Part shown: positions 36,931 to 48,737 of the stretch, in pieces
Layout: the number at the start of each line of letters is the position of its first letter
Numbering within the stretch: the stretch's first letter is position 1
DNA from: Cacajao melanocephalus
Taxonomy: Eukaryota > Chordata > Mammalia > Primates > Pitheciidae
Length of the DNA: 64,000 nucleotides
Direction of reading: 5' to 3'
Assembly (NCBI GenBank): GCA_963573385.1
Contig: CAUYLG010052038.1
Span: 1 to 64,000 of the forward strand
Translations under genes and position numbers: made by a program
The notes under the pieces: generated by a model
The model's input: the letters and a program-made list of their open reading frames with translations, nothing else
Told to the model about the DNA's origin: nothing
Database searches by the model: none

Positions 36931-37879
36931 TAGAAAAATGTTGTTGTTCCATAGTAAGTTCTCATGTCTGTTGCATTAATTAAATTTGTGCAAAGTTATC
37001 TCCTCTGAAAAAAGTAGCTTACTGATAATTAAATGACAGAAAACACTAGGACTATACATATATGATGAATTTGGGGATGGAGAGAAAAATACAGCTGCTT
37101 ACTGAAACCAACTACAATTTCCAGAAAATTATTAGTTCTTTTCTCCTTGGTTTCTTAGGAGACTGAGCCAGAAAACTTTTCTATGTGATACATTTGCTAA
37201 ACAGTGTGTCTGAGAAAGTCTGTCTGACATTGATAAACTGCTTGAAATTTTGCATTAAAAAGAGGAGGAAATAGCAGAATACATTACTATTGCTTTTAAA
37301 AAATGTTGCTCATCATCGATTGTGTGAAGATATTTTTTATTGTAGCTAAGGTGATAAAGGTCTGTGCACCCATAGTAAATGAATGGTGAGAGAGATGGAA
37401 GGAGAGAGAAAAAAGAGAGATAGAGAAGATAGATGGAGATTATATAGAGTCATCTCTGACAGAATGACTTACTTTTATTTCCTTCAAGCACAGGCAATAA
37501 CCTCTCATTTTTCATTGGCTAGAAAATATGTCAACAAAATTTTCCTTTACTTGTCCTCTTTTTCTTTCACTATCTGCCTCACTTTTCAGAATAGAGATAA
37601 GTCAAATCTCATCCTTTCTCCATATAAACTATCATTGTCACAATCCAGAATACAGGAATTTAGACTACATATATTTGGATCTCCTCTCCTAAATAATGCA
37701 CTACTGACAAATAGTACAAAGCAAATAATTTCCAAACTTTTATAGCAACACAAAAAGAAACACATTTCAGAATATCAATGAGTACTTTAGTAATCATTAA
37801 GGTATATAACAACATAACATAGAACTTGACTCACTAATATCCTCCTTAAGAGAGAGTTATAGAATTTTTCTGACTTTTT
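36931..37879. other. Spacer with a GA-rich tract, no gene seen
   Basis: A purine-rich tract (GAGAGA, AGATAGATGGAGA) lies at 37384-37440. It opens a 120-codon frame (37383-37745) whose product has no recognisable feature; I treat it as chance. Confidence 0.5.
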
Positions 37880-38160
37880 TTGTTTTTATTTTTAATTGTA
37901 AATCGATACATCATGGTTGTATATCTTTATGGGTACAAGATGATGTTATGATTTATGAATACAATGTAAAATGATTAAATCCAGCTAATTAACATATTCA
38001 TCACCTTAAATATTTTTTGTGGTGAGAACATGTAAAATGTATTCAGTGAGTTTGAAATGTACAATTTTTATTTATTATCTTCACTATGCTGTGCAATATA
38101 TCTCAAAGAAAAAAAAACTCATTGCTCCTGTCTAACTAAAGCTGTACCCTTTCACCATCA
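37880..38160 (-). mobile_element. L1 3' UTR fragment (L1M)
   Basis: On the plus strand TTTTTAATTGTAAATCGATAC, TCTTTATGGGTACAAGATGATG, TTAACATATTCATCACCTTAA, GTGGTGAGAACATGTAAAATG and TAAAGCTGTACCCTTTCACC follow the reverse of an old L1 3' end. Confidence 0.85.
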
Positions 38161-41100
38161 TGTCAAAGCCACATTACACTTATATTTTCACCTGTGGCAC
38201 CAGGGAACATTGGCTTCTACATCTTCAATTGTTTCTCTTTAAAATGACCAATAATTTACATTTACTTTATTAAATATTATAAATCAATAGGAGTGATAAT
38301 AATAAAGAGCTCCATCTATCCCCACCCCAATCATGTTTCTAAAAGCTATCACCTTTTAGCACTTTTGGGTTAAGTTCCTCTGTAGGTTACCTAATACTGC
38401 TAAATAAGTGCTTATACAGCAGCTTCTTAATTTACCACCTTTAGTTCCTGCTATGATTGATGAAGATTTATTTCACACAACTCTCACCACCTCTCCTCAA
38501 TTTTTCTGGTTATAACATTATTTTTAGTACCTGTGCCTTCATAATATATAATTCAATTTCAATTTCTTATTTCATCAACTATGAGCTACATCCTTTGACA
38601 CCTCACTCCGTAACATGATGCTGTATGAGGGCAAAATAGTCAAGCTTTCACATTGTAAGGATAAGGTGATCACGCTTGCTTTGTTTAATAATTAGAAGGA
38701 AGGAGACTGTCTCCTATTCCTCTCCTCCTTCAGGTGCCTCCTTGAAAACAGAAGTCTGTTAAGGAGTCAGATCTTTTAATGTTACAAGGCAAGGTGTGGG
38801 CCCTCTGCTATTTGGAACTGTAAACAAACACATACCTTCAATGTTAAGTTTCTCAAATTATACAGAAAAACAATCACAAAGCAAGTTCTCTAGTCTTCAA
38901 GGATATAGAAGTTTTAATTGTTATTTCTTCTACTTTTACATATAAATTTGCGTGAAATTCTGTCTAGACTTTGTAGATATTTCCACACTGTCTTTACATG
39001 CATATAAATCTCTAATGTTTACTTCTTAATAAATGTGTTCTCTCTTTCTCCTGTGTTGGCATGGGAGACTGTGGTTGGGAGGGTAGGGCAGTGTTTTTGC
39101 TTACAGAACTATTTCCCAGTAGTAGTACAACTGGTACCCTGCCTTCTCCCTCTCACATCTTGTTATTATAAGTTTAATTTTCTACCTTTCCAAGGCTAAT
39201 AAAATTCACATTCTGTTCAGTATTCAAAATACATTCCATATCTTACCTGTAGGTTGCCATACATTACCTGTAGGTTGATTTACGTTGGAAGTCAATACAG
39301 CAGTGCTTAAATTATTATGAATATGAAGATACTGTTTATTATCAAGTAATATAATGATGATATAATTTTTCCCCTTCATTCTAATGGTACCCCTGTGCCA
39401 CTCAAAAAAAAATATGTTCCTGGCCTGAAAATCAAAAGAAAATCCTTCCAGCTCAAATCATGCTTTATATTAATTTACCTCATATTTGAATTATGTTTTT
39501 CTTATATAGTTTTGAGGCTTCTTTCTTTTTGAGAGGATTAACATGCATTCTCTTCATAATATCCCTAATGACTACAGCTTCCTACTTGTTCTTTCTAGTT
39601 CTCAAAATGCATGTTATTCTTGAAGACAGTATTCTTAGAGCCCACTGTACCATCCTAATTTATACCAACTTTTTAGAAAGAGGTCCACTATACAGCTGTT
39701 ATATTGTAATGTATTTTATTCCATGCCTGAATTAATCCTATCACTTCTTGTATTCTCTATCTTTTCATTTCTTATTTTTCAGCATTATTTTCCTGGAATA
39801 ATCTCTTAAATAACTTTGTCATAAAATGTGCCTAGGTTAAGTTTTCTTGTTATCGCATATGGAGAAATGAAACTGACTGAAAATTTGACTGAGATATAGT
39901 TGTAGACTCAAAGTTATTTTCCTCCTGAACTTTAAAAGTCTTCCTCACCTGTATTCTCTGACATTTTAACGGTGACTAATGAGAAGTCTGCCATAGTTTA
40001 ATCCTTGCTCTTTTGTTGGTGATTTTGTTGTTGTTGGCTTTGATTCTTGGTGACTCTTTTATCTATAATCCTTTTCTTCAGGTAGTCAAGTCTGTGACAC
40101 CTTTGGGGTCTTCTTCATCAATTAACACACTCACAAGCTTCCATTTAGCTAGAATTTGTTAATAGCTTTGATTAGTGAAAAAAAAAAAAAAGGCCAAGAC
40201 TTTGCGTTCAGAAATCTCTACAGGCTGAGCCAAAACAGAGAAGCTGCCAAAGAGAAAATGGTGTGTCAGAAGCCAGAGGAAGGGAGACCTCTGCAGTGTC
40301 ACAGAAAGAATGACATTTTACGGTTTCCTGACTTTGGCTTCATCTTGCAGTAGTGAAAGCCTAATTTTACAATTATTTATTTCTACGACTCTCTCCATTC
40401 CAAGTCAGAAATGCTCTCTCATGTCTGCTCCTATACCACATTTTCACTGAGTACTTTTGAACTTCATTTTTGGGCTTCTGCCTACCAATTTCCCAGGCTC
40501 TGACCACAGCTCCTTTGCTTCCAGTTCCTATGTCCCTTTCTCCACTCGTAGTTGCACTTTAATTTCATCATGACCTCCCATCTTTTCAGAGTTGGCTTTG
40601 CTTTCTTGCCTACTCATCACTTCAACTGCCTTATTTCAATGCTGTTAACTTATTACCTGTTTTGGGTTTTCCACTTCAACATCCTCCAATGACTCACATT
40701 TCTACGGAATTACTGAGTGCTACTGGAGAAAAATACTGCTATGTATACTGTTTCTACTATAAATTAATGGTCCCCAACCTGAGGGGGGTCTCAATGCTGT
40801 CTGATAATTCAAATAGATACATTATTTTCCCCTTGATTTATTATTATTTTTCCCTTGATAGTGGCAATTGCATTTTTGCCATTGTTTATCACGTTTTCCA
40901 TTACCAACTGGATTGCTTCTCCCATCTTAAGGAGAATGAAAGTGATAGAAAATATATGCCCTCATCCATCCTTTTATGCTATGCTTCCCTTCATCTTTGA
41001 TAGTGCCAGGCAAAGGAAGTAATGGGTGTTACATATAGAGTAAGGACCGTATTTACTTAGTTTATGGACTTGTACTAAGTGTGAGCCTAGGCCACAATTA

Positions 41101-41289
41101 AAGCCCAAAAAGGAAAAATCACAGAGGCCACATTTTCTTACAGCAAAACCATAAAATATTAAGTAAATTTAGGCTATTATGTGAGTATGTCTATGACATT
41201 TGCTAGTTTCATGCACTAGCATTTGCTAGTTTCATACATATATTATACATAATACATTTTATATAAATATTATATAGAGAGAGATTTTA
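38161..41289. other. 3.1-kb stretch with no clear gene or repeat
   Basis: Short local duplications occur: TTACCTGTAGGTTG at 39243 and 39264, and CATTTGCTAGTTTCAT at 41197 and 41220. The section 39850-40110 faintly resembles a LINE segment but is too worn to name. An A-run (40179-40191) is followed by 170 bp that look different from the surroundings (frame 40156-40353), but nothing identifies them. Confidence 0.45.
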
Positions 41290-41425
41290 ATTTTTGTACC
41301 AATATTTTGGGGTAACATAAGAAGTATGAAGCACAAGTTTAAGTAATTTGTTCAAGTTCACACAGCTCTCAAATATAGACTCAGGATATAAACCTGGGCA
41401 GTATGGCTCAAGTTTCCTCACACTT
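41290..41425 (-). repeat. MIR fragment
   Basis: AAGTAATTTGTTCAAGTTCAC, ACAGCTCTCAAATATAGACTC and GATATAAACCTGGGCAGTATG match MIR read in reverse ('aagtaacttgcccaaggtcacacagc'). Confidence 0.65.
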
Positions 41426-41989
41426 AATCATCAAGATATATTGTATTTTCATTCAAGAAAACTCCACATACTAAGATCTTTTTTAAAAAATTCCTGTATA
41501 TATCTATAGTTTTACAAAGAAAATATGCAGGAAAAAATAGTTTACCAAGAAGTAAAATTAATACAAAGATGTAATTAATGCTGTTTGTAGAAGAAGATTT
41601 ACAGATTTGAATAATCCAATAATATTTTTAAAGGAAAAACTAACACCCTTAATCTTTGGAACAACTCAAAATCTAAATTATGAGTCATCTAGAATTATTT
41701 TTGCTATATGCAATTATAGAAATTTTTTCAAGAGAAATCCTTTAGGATCTCTCTTTTGGGACTATAATTCTTCCACAAGCAAAGGCCACTATAATACCCT
41801 ATTAATTAACCCAGAGAACTGCCCCATATTTCTCAGCTGCAAGAATATTTGTACCCAATCATGCTACTTTGCCACTTGAAAAATGTAGGCAACTGAGGAA
41901 CTTTCTGGATGAAGCAATATAATCTTTTAAATAATTATAACCATTATAACACACAGTCACTCTGAGTATTAGTTCTACCTAGGTTACGT
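41426..41989. other. AT-rich spacer, no gene seen
   Basis: Nothing recognisable. A 90-codon frame (41607-41879) is unremarkable. Confidence 0.5.
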
Positions 41990-42160
41990 GATGTAGCAAA
42001 AAATACAGGATGTCCAGTTAAATTTGAATTTTTAATAAAATACAAAAAGTTTTTAGAATAAGTATGTTGTAAGCAATCGTTAGGACATACTAACAGTTTG
42101 TTTATCTAAAATTCAAATTATCTAAATGAGTGTCTTGTATTTTATCTGTCCATGCTAGGA
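41990..42160. mobile_element. Palindromic MITE, probably hAT-type
   Basis: The two halves are degenerate reverse complements: left AATACAGGATGTCCAGTTAA, AATTTGAATTTTTAATAAAA and AGAATAAGTATGT; right GGACATACTAACAG, TTTATCTAAAATTCAAATTA and GTGTCTTGTATTTTATCTG. This hairpin layout fits a known small DNA transposon, but I am unsure of its name. Confidence 0.65.
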
Positions 42161-42590
42161 TTCAGTCAAAATATGAAATTTCAATTAATATTTTTATTCT
42201 AATGTACCAAACAAGGCACAGACATGCCATCATGCCCTTTCATTTGCTTTTTTTTTGTCTATAACTATCCTGAAACTTCAGTTATTACCGTGTAATTATG
42301 ATGAAATACAGTTATTATAAGGAATCATTGCAAATACCCCTTATATAACTTAAGCTTAATGAATAATTAAATTATAAGTTCAAAGATATATAAATTGCTT
42401 TCTCAAAAAAGCTATACTACAACATAAATAGAGTAGAGTTGTAAAGTGCATTAAATATCTGAAATAGAGAAAAATTATCTGTTTTCAAAAGGGTAGGAGA
42501 CATTTTGGTTGTGAAGCTATTTGTATGTCTATTGCTATAAAGTTATTAGGCATTATATAACTATAATTATATAAATAATTATTAAATATA

Positions 42591-42884
42591 GGCTGGGCAT
42601 GGTGGCTTATAATCACTTGTAATCCGAGTGCTTTGGGAGGCTGAGGTGGGTGAATCACCTGAGGTCAGGAGTTCGATACCAGCCTGGACAACATGGTGAA
42701 ACCCCATATCTACTGAAAATATAAAAATTAGTCTCCTGTGGTGGAGCATGCATGTAGTCTCAGCTACTCAGGTGGCTGAGGCAAGAGAATCGCTTGATCC
42801 CAGGAGACGGAGGCTGCAGTGAGTTGAGATCACACCAAAGCACTCCAGCCTGGGTGACAGAGTGAGACTCTGTCTCAAAAAATA
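42591..42884 (+). mobile_element. Alu, full length
   Basis: GGCTGGGCATGGTGGCTTAT, GTGCTTTGGGAGGCTGAGG, TGAAACCCCATATCTACTG, GGCTGAGGCAAGAGAATCGC and GACAGAGTGAGACTCTGTCTC, with an AAAATAAATAAATA tail. Target duplication: ATTAAATATA before, ATAAATATA after. Confidence 0.95.
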
Positions 42885-42944
42885 AATAAATATAATGGAA
42901 AGGTATGGACAACTTACAATATTAGTTTTTTTGTTTGGATGTGT

Positions 42945-43213
42945 TGTTTTTTAAGATATGGTCTCACCCTGTCACCCAGGCCAGAGTGCAGTGGTGTAAT
43001 CATAGCTCACTGAAGCTTCGAATTCTTTGGATCAAGCCATCCTCCTGCCTCAGTCTCCCAAGTAGCTGTGAGGTGCATGCCACCAAACCTGACTAATTTT
43101 TTTAGTATAGATAGGGTTTCTTTTGTTGCCCAGGCAGGCCTGAGCTCAAGTGATCCTCCTTCCTTGGCCTCCCAAAGTGCTGGGATTATAAGCATGAGCC
43201 ACTGCACTTGGCC
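42945..43213 (-). mobile_element. Alu, AluJ-like, worn
   Basis: TTTTTTAAGATATGGTCTCAC, CCAGAGTGCAGTGGTGTAAT, TCAAGCCATCCTCCTGCC, GGCCTCCCAAAGTGCTGGGAT and ACTGCACTTGGCC. Part of the middle is deleted (near 43068). It lies 60 bp from an Alu on the opposite strand, so the two form an inverted pair. Confidence 0.93.
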
Positions 43214-43514
43214 TACTTTTTCAAAATTATAGAAAATTTTAAACATATAAAAATTTCTTCTTACAATAATTATTAATTCTACAGCTTCCTGTGATTTGGA
43301 AAATGTATAGGTTAATGTCTTATATAATCACCTAATGCAGGGACTTTTTCCATTAGAGACCCAAATTTTTATATATGATGTTTAAAATGCAGAAAGAAAG
43401 ATCACCTTTAATAGCCTCAAAAAATAAATAGTTAAATGGTTCTAAAGGCTCCAAGGCTCTTCTTAGATTTTAACATATAAAAATATAGCTTTCTACTCAA
43501 ACCCTGTCCAAAGT

Positions 43515-43572
43515 ATCCAAGAATAACTAATGCTCCAAAATAGTGACTTAAAACCAAGTCTGTTATGGCAAA
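43515..43572 (+). repeat. 58-bp direct duplication, copy A
   Basis: From ATCCAAGAATAACTAATGC to GTTATGGCAAA. About 86% identical to 44257-44314, with an unbroken identical core of TGACTTAAAACCAAGTCTG plus TTATG. Confidence 0.85.
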
Positions 43573-44256
43573 TATATAGAAACCCATGTGACAAAGAAAA
43601 AAGTACTCTAAATTTCTTCAGGTGAGATGCAAAATAAATTTAACATACTATTCTTGCTAGCAAGTCTAAAAGAGGGGCTAGGATTGGGGTGTGCACCTGC
43701 GTAGCCTTAAAAATTCTCCTAGTTTTACTGGATATCTCCCGTCAGTTCCCTAAACACCAGGAAGTGGTGACTTACCACCCACACACCACTTTGTTGAGAG
43801 TTATTATTCTAAAATTGTAGTGGTTTAGTCAACTTTGGTTAAGCCTTATGTCATCGTTAAATATTAGATGTGAGAAATTAAAGAGCAAAATACTCGCATA
43901 TAATTTCTAATTATCACATATCTATTAAGCCATATTGAGTCAGGTCACTCATTCTCCAAATATAAAAACAGATAGCATTTATTTGTTTGTAAGTAGTACA
44001 AGGAGACTTTGGGAGCACTGTGGGCATTAGGAAAGAGAAATTAGAACTTGCCATTATAGAAATAGAAATGCATGATACACAGTCATTTCTGATGGACTCT
44101 GGAAGTCCAAAATATAAACCATCCTGCAGAAAGGTACAACAGAGTTCCTGAGAGGGAATTCAACATAAGACAAGAAAGAAAGTAAATGACTAACTAAAGT
44201 CACTTACTAACTAAAATGTGAGACCTGTGGGATGCCGAAGAGGAGTGATTCCAGGG

Positions 44257-44314
44257 ATCCAAGAAAAACTAATGCCCAAAGGTACTGACTTAAAACCAAG
44301 TCTGTTATGACAAA
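44257..44314 (+). repeat. 58-bp direct duplication, copy B
   Basis: From ATCCAAGAAAAACTAATGC to GTTATGACAAA. Same orientation as copy A, 740 bp away, with unrelated flanks. Confidence 0.85.
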
Positions 44315-44782
44315 CAGAATCATTCCAGGTACAGCGCTGCCAGGAGCAGAAAGCCATCTTAACCCAGTACCCGACCATGAGTGCATTCCCAAGGCTGAAT
44401 GTGTGAAGTGAAAGGATTTTGAAATGCTTTGGAACTTGAGTAATTCTGCCAGTAGAACCCTCCATAAGTTTGAGAAGGAAAAAAAGAAGGAGGCTTTCAT
44501 TTCTTAATTGGACAATTTTTGGCCAAGCGAACTCTACTGGTAACAGGAATTCAGAGTCGTGTCTAGAGTAGCTAATGCTGCCAGCTAATGTCTCACATCA
44601 GTTGTCAATCATGTCAACACATCTCAAGTATAAAGAAAACTAGGGCATCGTGGGAGCGGAGGGCAACCGAGGGCAACAAGAGCAGGATGGCTGGGACCTC
44701 TACCTTATGGTATAGAGCCATCAAAATGACATCTGGGAAAGATCAGTGTCTTAGATTGTTTCATGGATATAGATGTACACAT

Positions 44783-44816
<34 letters not shown>
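44783..44816 (+). repeat. (CA)n microsatellite
   Basis: About 17 uninterrupted AC units. Confidence 0.97.
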
Positions 44817-44818
<2 letters not shown>

Positions 44819-45004
44819 CCCTCAGAATTTCTAGAAATTACTACAAAGAACTAGAATTTATAAGTAAGACTTAAAGCTGCAGATAAATGAGTAGCAGTCG
44901 TAATAGGACTTCTATTTATGCCCTTGAATTGATGGGGCCTGCAACATTCAACATCCTGCTTTCATGTCAGTAAAGTACAACCAACATACACTCTATTTCA
45001 ATAA

Positions 45005-45690
45005 ATGGCACTCTCATCCACTCAATTATTCAAAGCAGAAATCATGGATGTATCTTTTTTATTGCTCTTTATTCCTTACCCCTCACATCCTAAGTTGTGT
45101 CAGTTTCACTTGTTAAGTATCTCAGAATCTGTTCCCTGTGCCACATCCCTACTGTCAATACCCACGTTGAAGTCACCATCCTCTCTAGCATGGACTGTTA
45201 GGAAAACCAGCTCTTTCGCTTCCCTTCATCTCCTCTTTTTCTCAATCTTCTGTTTTCTTTATTGCTGTGGTAGTAATATGTTTTAAATACAATTCTGTTC
45301 ATGACTCTCTCTTACTCACAGTCTTTTTATGATTTATCATTCTTCTTATCATAAAGACCAAAATCTTTAACCTAGCACTGTGATTTAGGCTCTCTCTGCC
45401 TTCCTCACCAATCTTGGGGAACACTTACCACATAGACAAGGATAAATCCCAATATTCCATACTCTCTAAGCAACGTGTTTCTCTTATGATCATAACAAAC
45501 CAATAAGTAATCATTTATGTTGTAAAACATGCAATCATTTGTCATTATTTGTCTAATGTCTGTCTTCCCTGCTAACCTGTAAGCTGCTCATAACCCTAGT
45601 CTCTAGCTGCATTTCCCCCTAACCTCATCCCCAGTGTATGGTAAGGCCTATACTTAGAAGAGAAATATTTGCTATACAAATAAAAGAAAA
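45005..45690 (+). mobile_element. L2 LINE 3' region
   Basis: L2 order is clear in the second half: ATAAAGACCAAAATCTTTAAC, AGGCTCTCTCTGCCTTCC, TAATGTCTGTCTTCCCTGC and ACCTGTAAGCTGCTCATAA. The first half (CATGGATGTATCTTTTTTATTG, CTCTAGCATGGACTGTTAGG) fits the upstream part. Confidence 0.7.
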
Positions 45691-46666
45691 AAAGTACGAA
45701 TATTTCTGAATCCCCCATAAGTAGCTATTACAATGAGGATTTGCTCTCACCCAATGTATTTGTACTTTCCTGCTGGGAAAAAAAAAAGTTGAATTAAATA
45801 GATTTTTTAAATGTTTAAGTAGATTTTATATCCTTTCTAGGAAAATTCATTTGAATATTCACACCTTCTTCTCCTGCCAACATGTTTCAAAGTCACACAC
45901 TGAGAAAATTCTGAGAACAGCTGGCTGGAACATTTCTTGAATTTTAAAAAACTTATATAGGAAATAAGTAAAGATAAAGTCACAAAAATCAGGTATGCGT
46001 ATTGTCTTCCTAAAGAAGAAAACCTCAGTAATTCACCCTTTCAGTTGAATTTGCTTGAAAGAAACCAGCACATTACAAATTCTAGAAAATCTCCTTAAGT
46101 AAAGGTTAGCTAGTGTTGGGAGGCCTCAGTTCTTTTTCCTTTGTTGATTAAGCAAGCCAAGGCTACTGAAAAGCCATTCAAGTTGGTGGAAGCTGACAAC
46201 CATTCCAAAAAATTGAGTTTGTATACAAGAGAGAAAGAGAGTGAAGAGCCACTACGTTATGTTCAGATGTTCATACTATACTCTTAGTTTCTTTGGTGTT
46301 ATGGCTAATCATGGCAATTTAAATGATGAGAATGGATAAGAAACAAGGCACCATTTAAACAGATCATTCAAGCTTAACGGTAAAATCTAATCCCTACCTC
46401 TAACTACAAAGAAAGGGAACTCACAAAAGAAATTTCAAGTATATTAGCAATAATACAAAAAGAATATTAACAGTTGAACAAGTGACTTAATGGCACTATT
46501 TGAATGGATAGAAACAAAATAAAACAAAACAAAACACCTTAAAAAGAGAAGGGCAGTCATTTCTGACACCTTAGATTGTCTAACACACACACACATACAA
46601 ACACACTGCCTTAAATAACTAGGTCTAAAAGAAATCAACTAAACCTACTAAAATTAAGATAGCCTG
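45691..46666. other. Spacer, no gene seen
   Basis: No exon or clear repeat. A short (AC)n lies at about 46579-46605. Confidence 0.55.
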
Positions 46667-47061
46667 TGCCTTAGTTTTTAAGGGCTGCCATGGCAAAGCA
46701 CCACAGATTGGATGGTTTAAACAACAGAAATTTATTTCCTCACAGTTCTGGAAGCTGAGAAGTCCCAAATCAAGGTGCTAGCAGGGTTGGTTTCTTCTGA
46801 GGGCCTCTCTTCTTGGCTGGTAGATGGCCATCTGCTTCTACTGCTTCCACAAGGTCACCTTTCTGTGTCTGTGTTCTAATCCCCTCCTCTAATAAGAACA
46901 CCAGTCATTTACTTTAGGGTCCACCCTCTGGTCACATTTTACCTTGATTACCTTTCTAAAGGCCGTATACAATGAATGTCCAAATACAGTGGCATTCTGA
47001 AGTACTGGTGGTTAGGACTTAACCATATGAATTTTGAAGAGACATAATTCAGTCCATAACA
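46667..47061 (-). mobile_element. MLT1 LTR (ERVL-MaLR)
   Basis: Reversed MLT1 order: AACAACAGAAATTTATTTCC, TCACAGTTCTGGAAGCTGAG, ATCAAGGTGCTAGCAGGG, TTTCTGTGTCTGTGTTC, CATATGAATTTTGAAGAGACA and the terminus TCAGTCCATAACA. Confidence 0.9.
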
Positions 47062-47788
47062 GTATGCCGTTAAAAAATGATCTATTTTTCCTCTACTTCC
47101 TATTTTTTGAGACAGAATTCACGTGCCATAAAATTTACTTTCTTAAAGCGTACGATTATATTTATAGGATTCTTTGGGAAAAAAGTCTACCTATATTTGC
47201 TTCCAAGAGGAAGCTTGTGTTTTCTTTTCTTTTTCATTCAATCATCTTGAACTTCAACACTTTTCCCCCAGCTATCATTAGTGATACTTGAAATATGATA
47301 GCAGTTTGGTTTTTTTAAAAAAAGATAGATTGTTTGGTGAAAGTCTGGGCTCTAGATGCCCCATGAATTCGATGTTATTTACCTCTCTTTTAAGTGAGCC
47401 CCAACATTCTCCCAGGCTAAACCTCAGAGGTTGGAAGCTGGGGCCTAAGCACTGATGTTTCATTAACCAGCCATGCAGCAGCAAGGAGAATCAGCTCCTT
47501 GAGGGCTGAGATGATTTCCACTTTTGTAGCACAAAGTCACTTAATAAGGATGCACACAACTTGGCGTTCTTTTTAAGATAATGTACAGAATTTATTTAGC
47601 ACAAAAGGGAATATGAGCTCAAGCTCAGAGTTTCACAAACTCCTTAAGGAGGAGCTTGTGAAAACTCAACAGCTTTCAGAATATGATGTGAAGAATTTAG
47701 TCATGATACTGGTGAAAGTGAGAAGGCACTGTGTATTTATAGCACTTGAATCGAATTTTTACATGCTTATCAAATTTTAAATTGGTAA
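47062..47788. other. Spacer with a possible L1M 3' fragment
   Basis: TTTGAGACAGAATTCACGTGCC and ATAAAATTTACTTTCTTAAAG (47100-47160) resemble the 'attgagatataattcacataccataaaattcac' segment of old L1 3' ends in reverse. AGCTCCTTGAGGGCTGAGATG near 47493 is like an L2 tail. No gene is visible. Confidence 0.4.
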
Positions 47789-47803
47789 ATCCTTCTATTT
47801 TCT

Positions 47804-48102
47804 TTTTTTCTTTCTCTTTTCTTTTGTTCTGAGTCAGGGTTTTACTTCATTGCCCAGGCTGGAGTGCAGTGGTGCGATCTTGGCTCACTCCCAGGTTCAA
47901 AGGATTCTCGTGCCTCAGCCTCCCTGGTTGCTGAGATTACAGGCACATGCCACCATATCCAGCTAATCTTTTTGTATTTTTAGTAAAGAGGGTGTTTCAC
48001 CATGTTGGTCAAGTTGCTCTTGAACTCCTGGCCTCAAGTGATCCTCCCTCCTCCGCCTCCCAAAGTGCTGGAGTTATAGGCGTGAGCCACTGAGCCCATC
48101 CT
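47804..48102 (-). mobile_element. Alu with a perfect target duplication
   Basis: T/C-rich start, then CCAGGCTGGAGTGCAGTGG, TTTTTGTATTTTTAGTAAAG and CCTCCCAAAGTGCTGGAGTT. About 30 bp of the left part are missing after TTGGCTCACT. Flanked by identical 15-bp duplications ATCCTTCTATTTTCT at 47789-47803 and 48103-48117. Confidence 0.96.
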
Positions 48103-48117
48103 ATCCTTCTATTTTCT

Positions 48118-48737
48118 ACCTTTAATTTCTTATCACTTTAACTCAGTGGCTTATTTAAACCATGGACTTCAAGTATATATGAGCTTATTTCCAAACTCAA
48201 ACACCAATTGTTTAAATAAAGCGTGTCATGGCAAGAAACTGTTCAATTCCACCACCAGTTTTCCGTAACAGAAAAATGGTATCCACAAAACTCTCCTTCA
48301 GAAGAAAATACACTGAGGCATGCACTGACATTGTGTAAAAGTGGAGCTGAGCACAAATGCCCTTAAGCTATACTCTCTTAATGGCTGGTCATAATGGTTG
48401 GTTATTGTCTTGCCAATTAGAATACTTCTTTGTTAAAATACAGCTTTTTTTCTACTTTCTCCTTATATGATTGGTTGGGATGTTTTCTACTGTCCTGAAT
48501 GTTCAACCTTGCTTTTTCTGTAATAAAAGAAGTGATGTGTACATTCTCCAACAAAAAATCAGATAAACTGTAACACACATATACACGTACAGACGATAAC
48601 ACAGAAAGTGTCTGTACAATGTTAATACTGAAAGTGTATTGAAAGATACTTTCTTTATAAGGGTTGGAGTCTTAGTCTTCAAACTATTCCCTTGAGGCTA
48701 TCTCTCGCACAGAGAGAAAGGCCAAGACCAATCTCAC
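48118..48737. other. Spacer, no gene seen
   Basis: No exon is visible. The stretch 48662-48750 shows about 65-70% similarity to 50183-50275, so the two may be copies of one old dispersed repeat. Confidence 0.45.

Larger units (their letters stand above)
43214..45004. other. Spacer with a 58-bp direct duplication and a CA repeat; no gene seen
   Basis: No exon or assignable repeat. Positions 43515-43572 recur at 44257-44314. A 97-codon minus-strand frame (44500-44207) crosses the second copy and has a hydrophobic C-terminal part, but nothing identifies it. Confidence 0.45.

Noticed and set aside
37383..37745. 120-codon plus-strand frame
   Set aside because: It begins in a GA-rich tract; the remainder is AT-rich with no recognisable domain or codon bias. 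Chance is the simplest explanation.
39850..40110. Possible old LINE segment
   Set aside because: Only scattered words match a remembered L1 region; too diverged to support a call.
44207..44500. 97-codon minus-strand frame with a hydrophobic stretch
   Set aside because: Not similar to any protein I know, and it spans the 58-bp duplication; no start context or conservation evidence.
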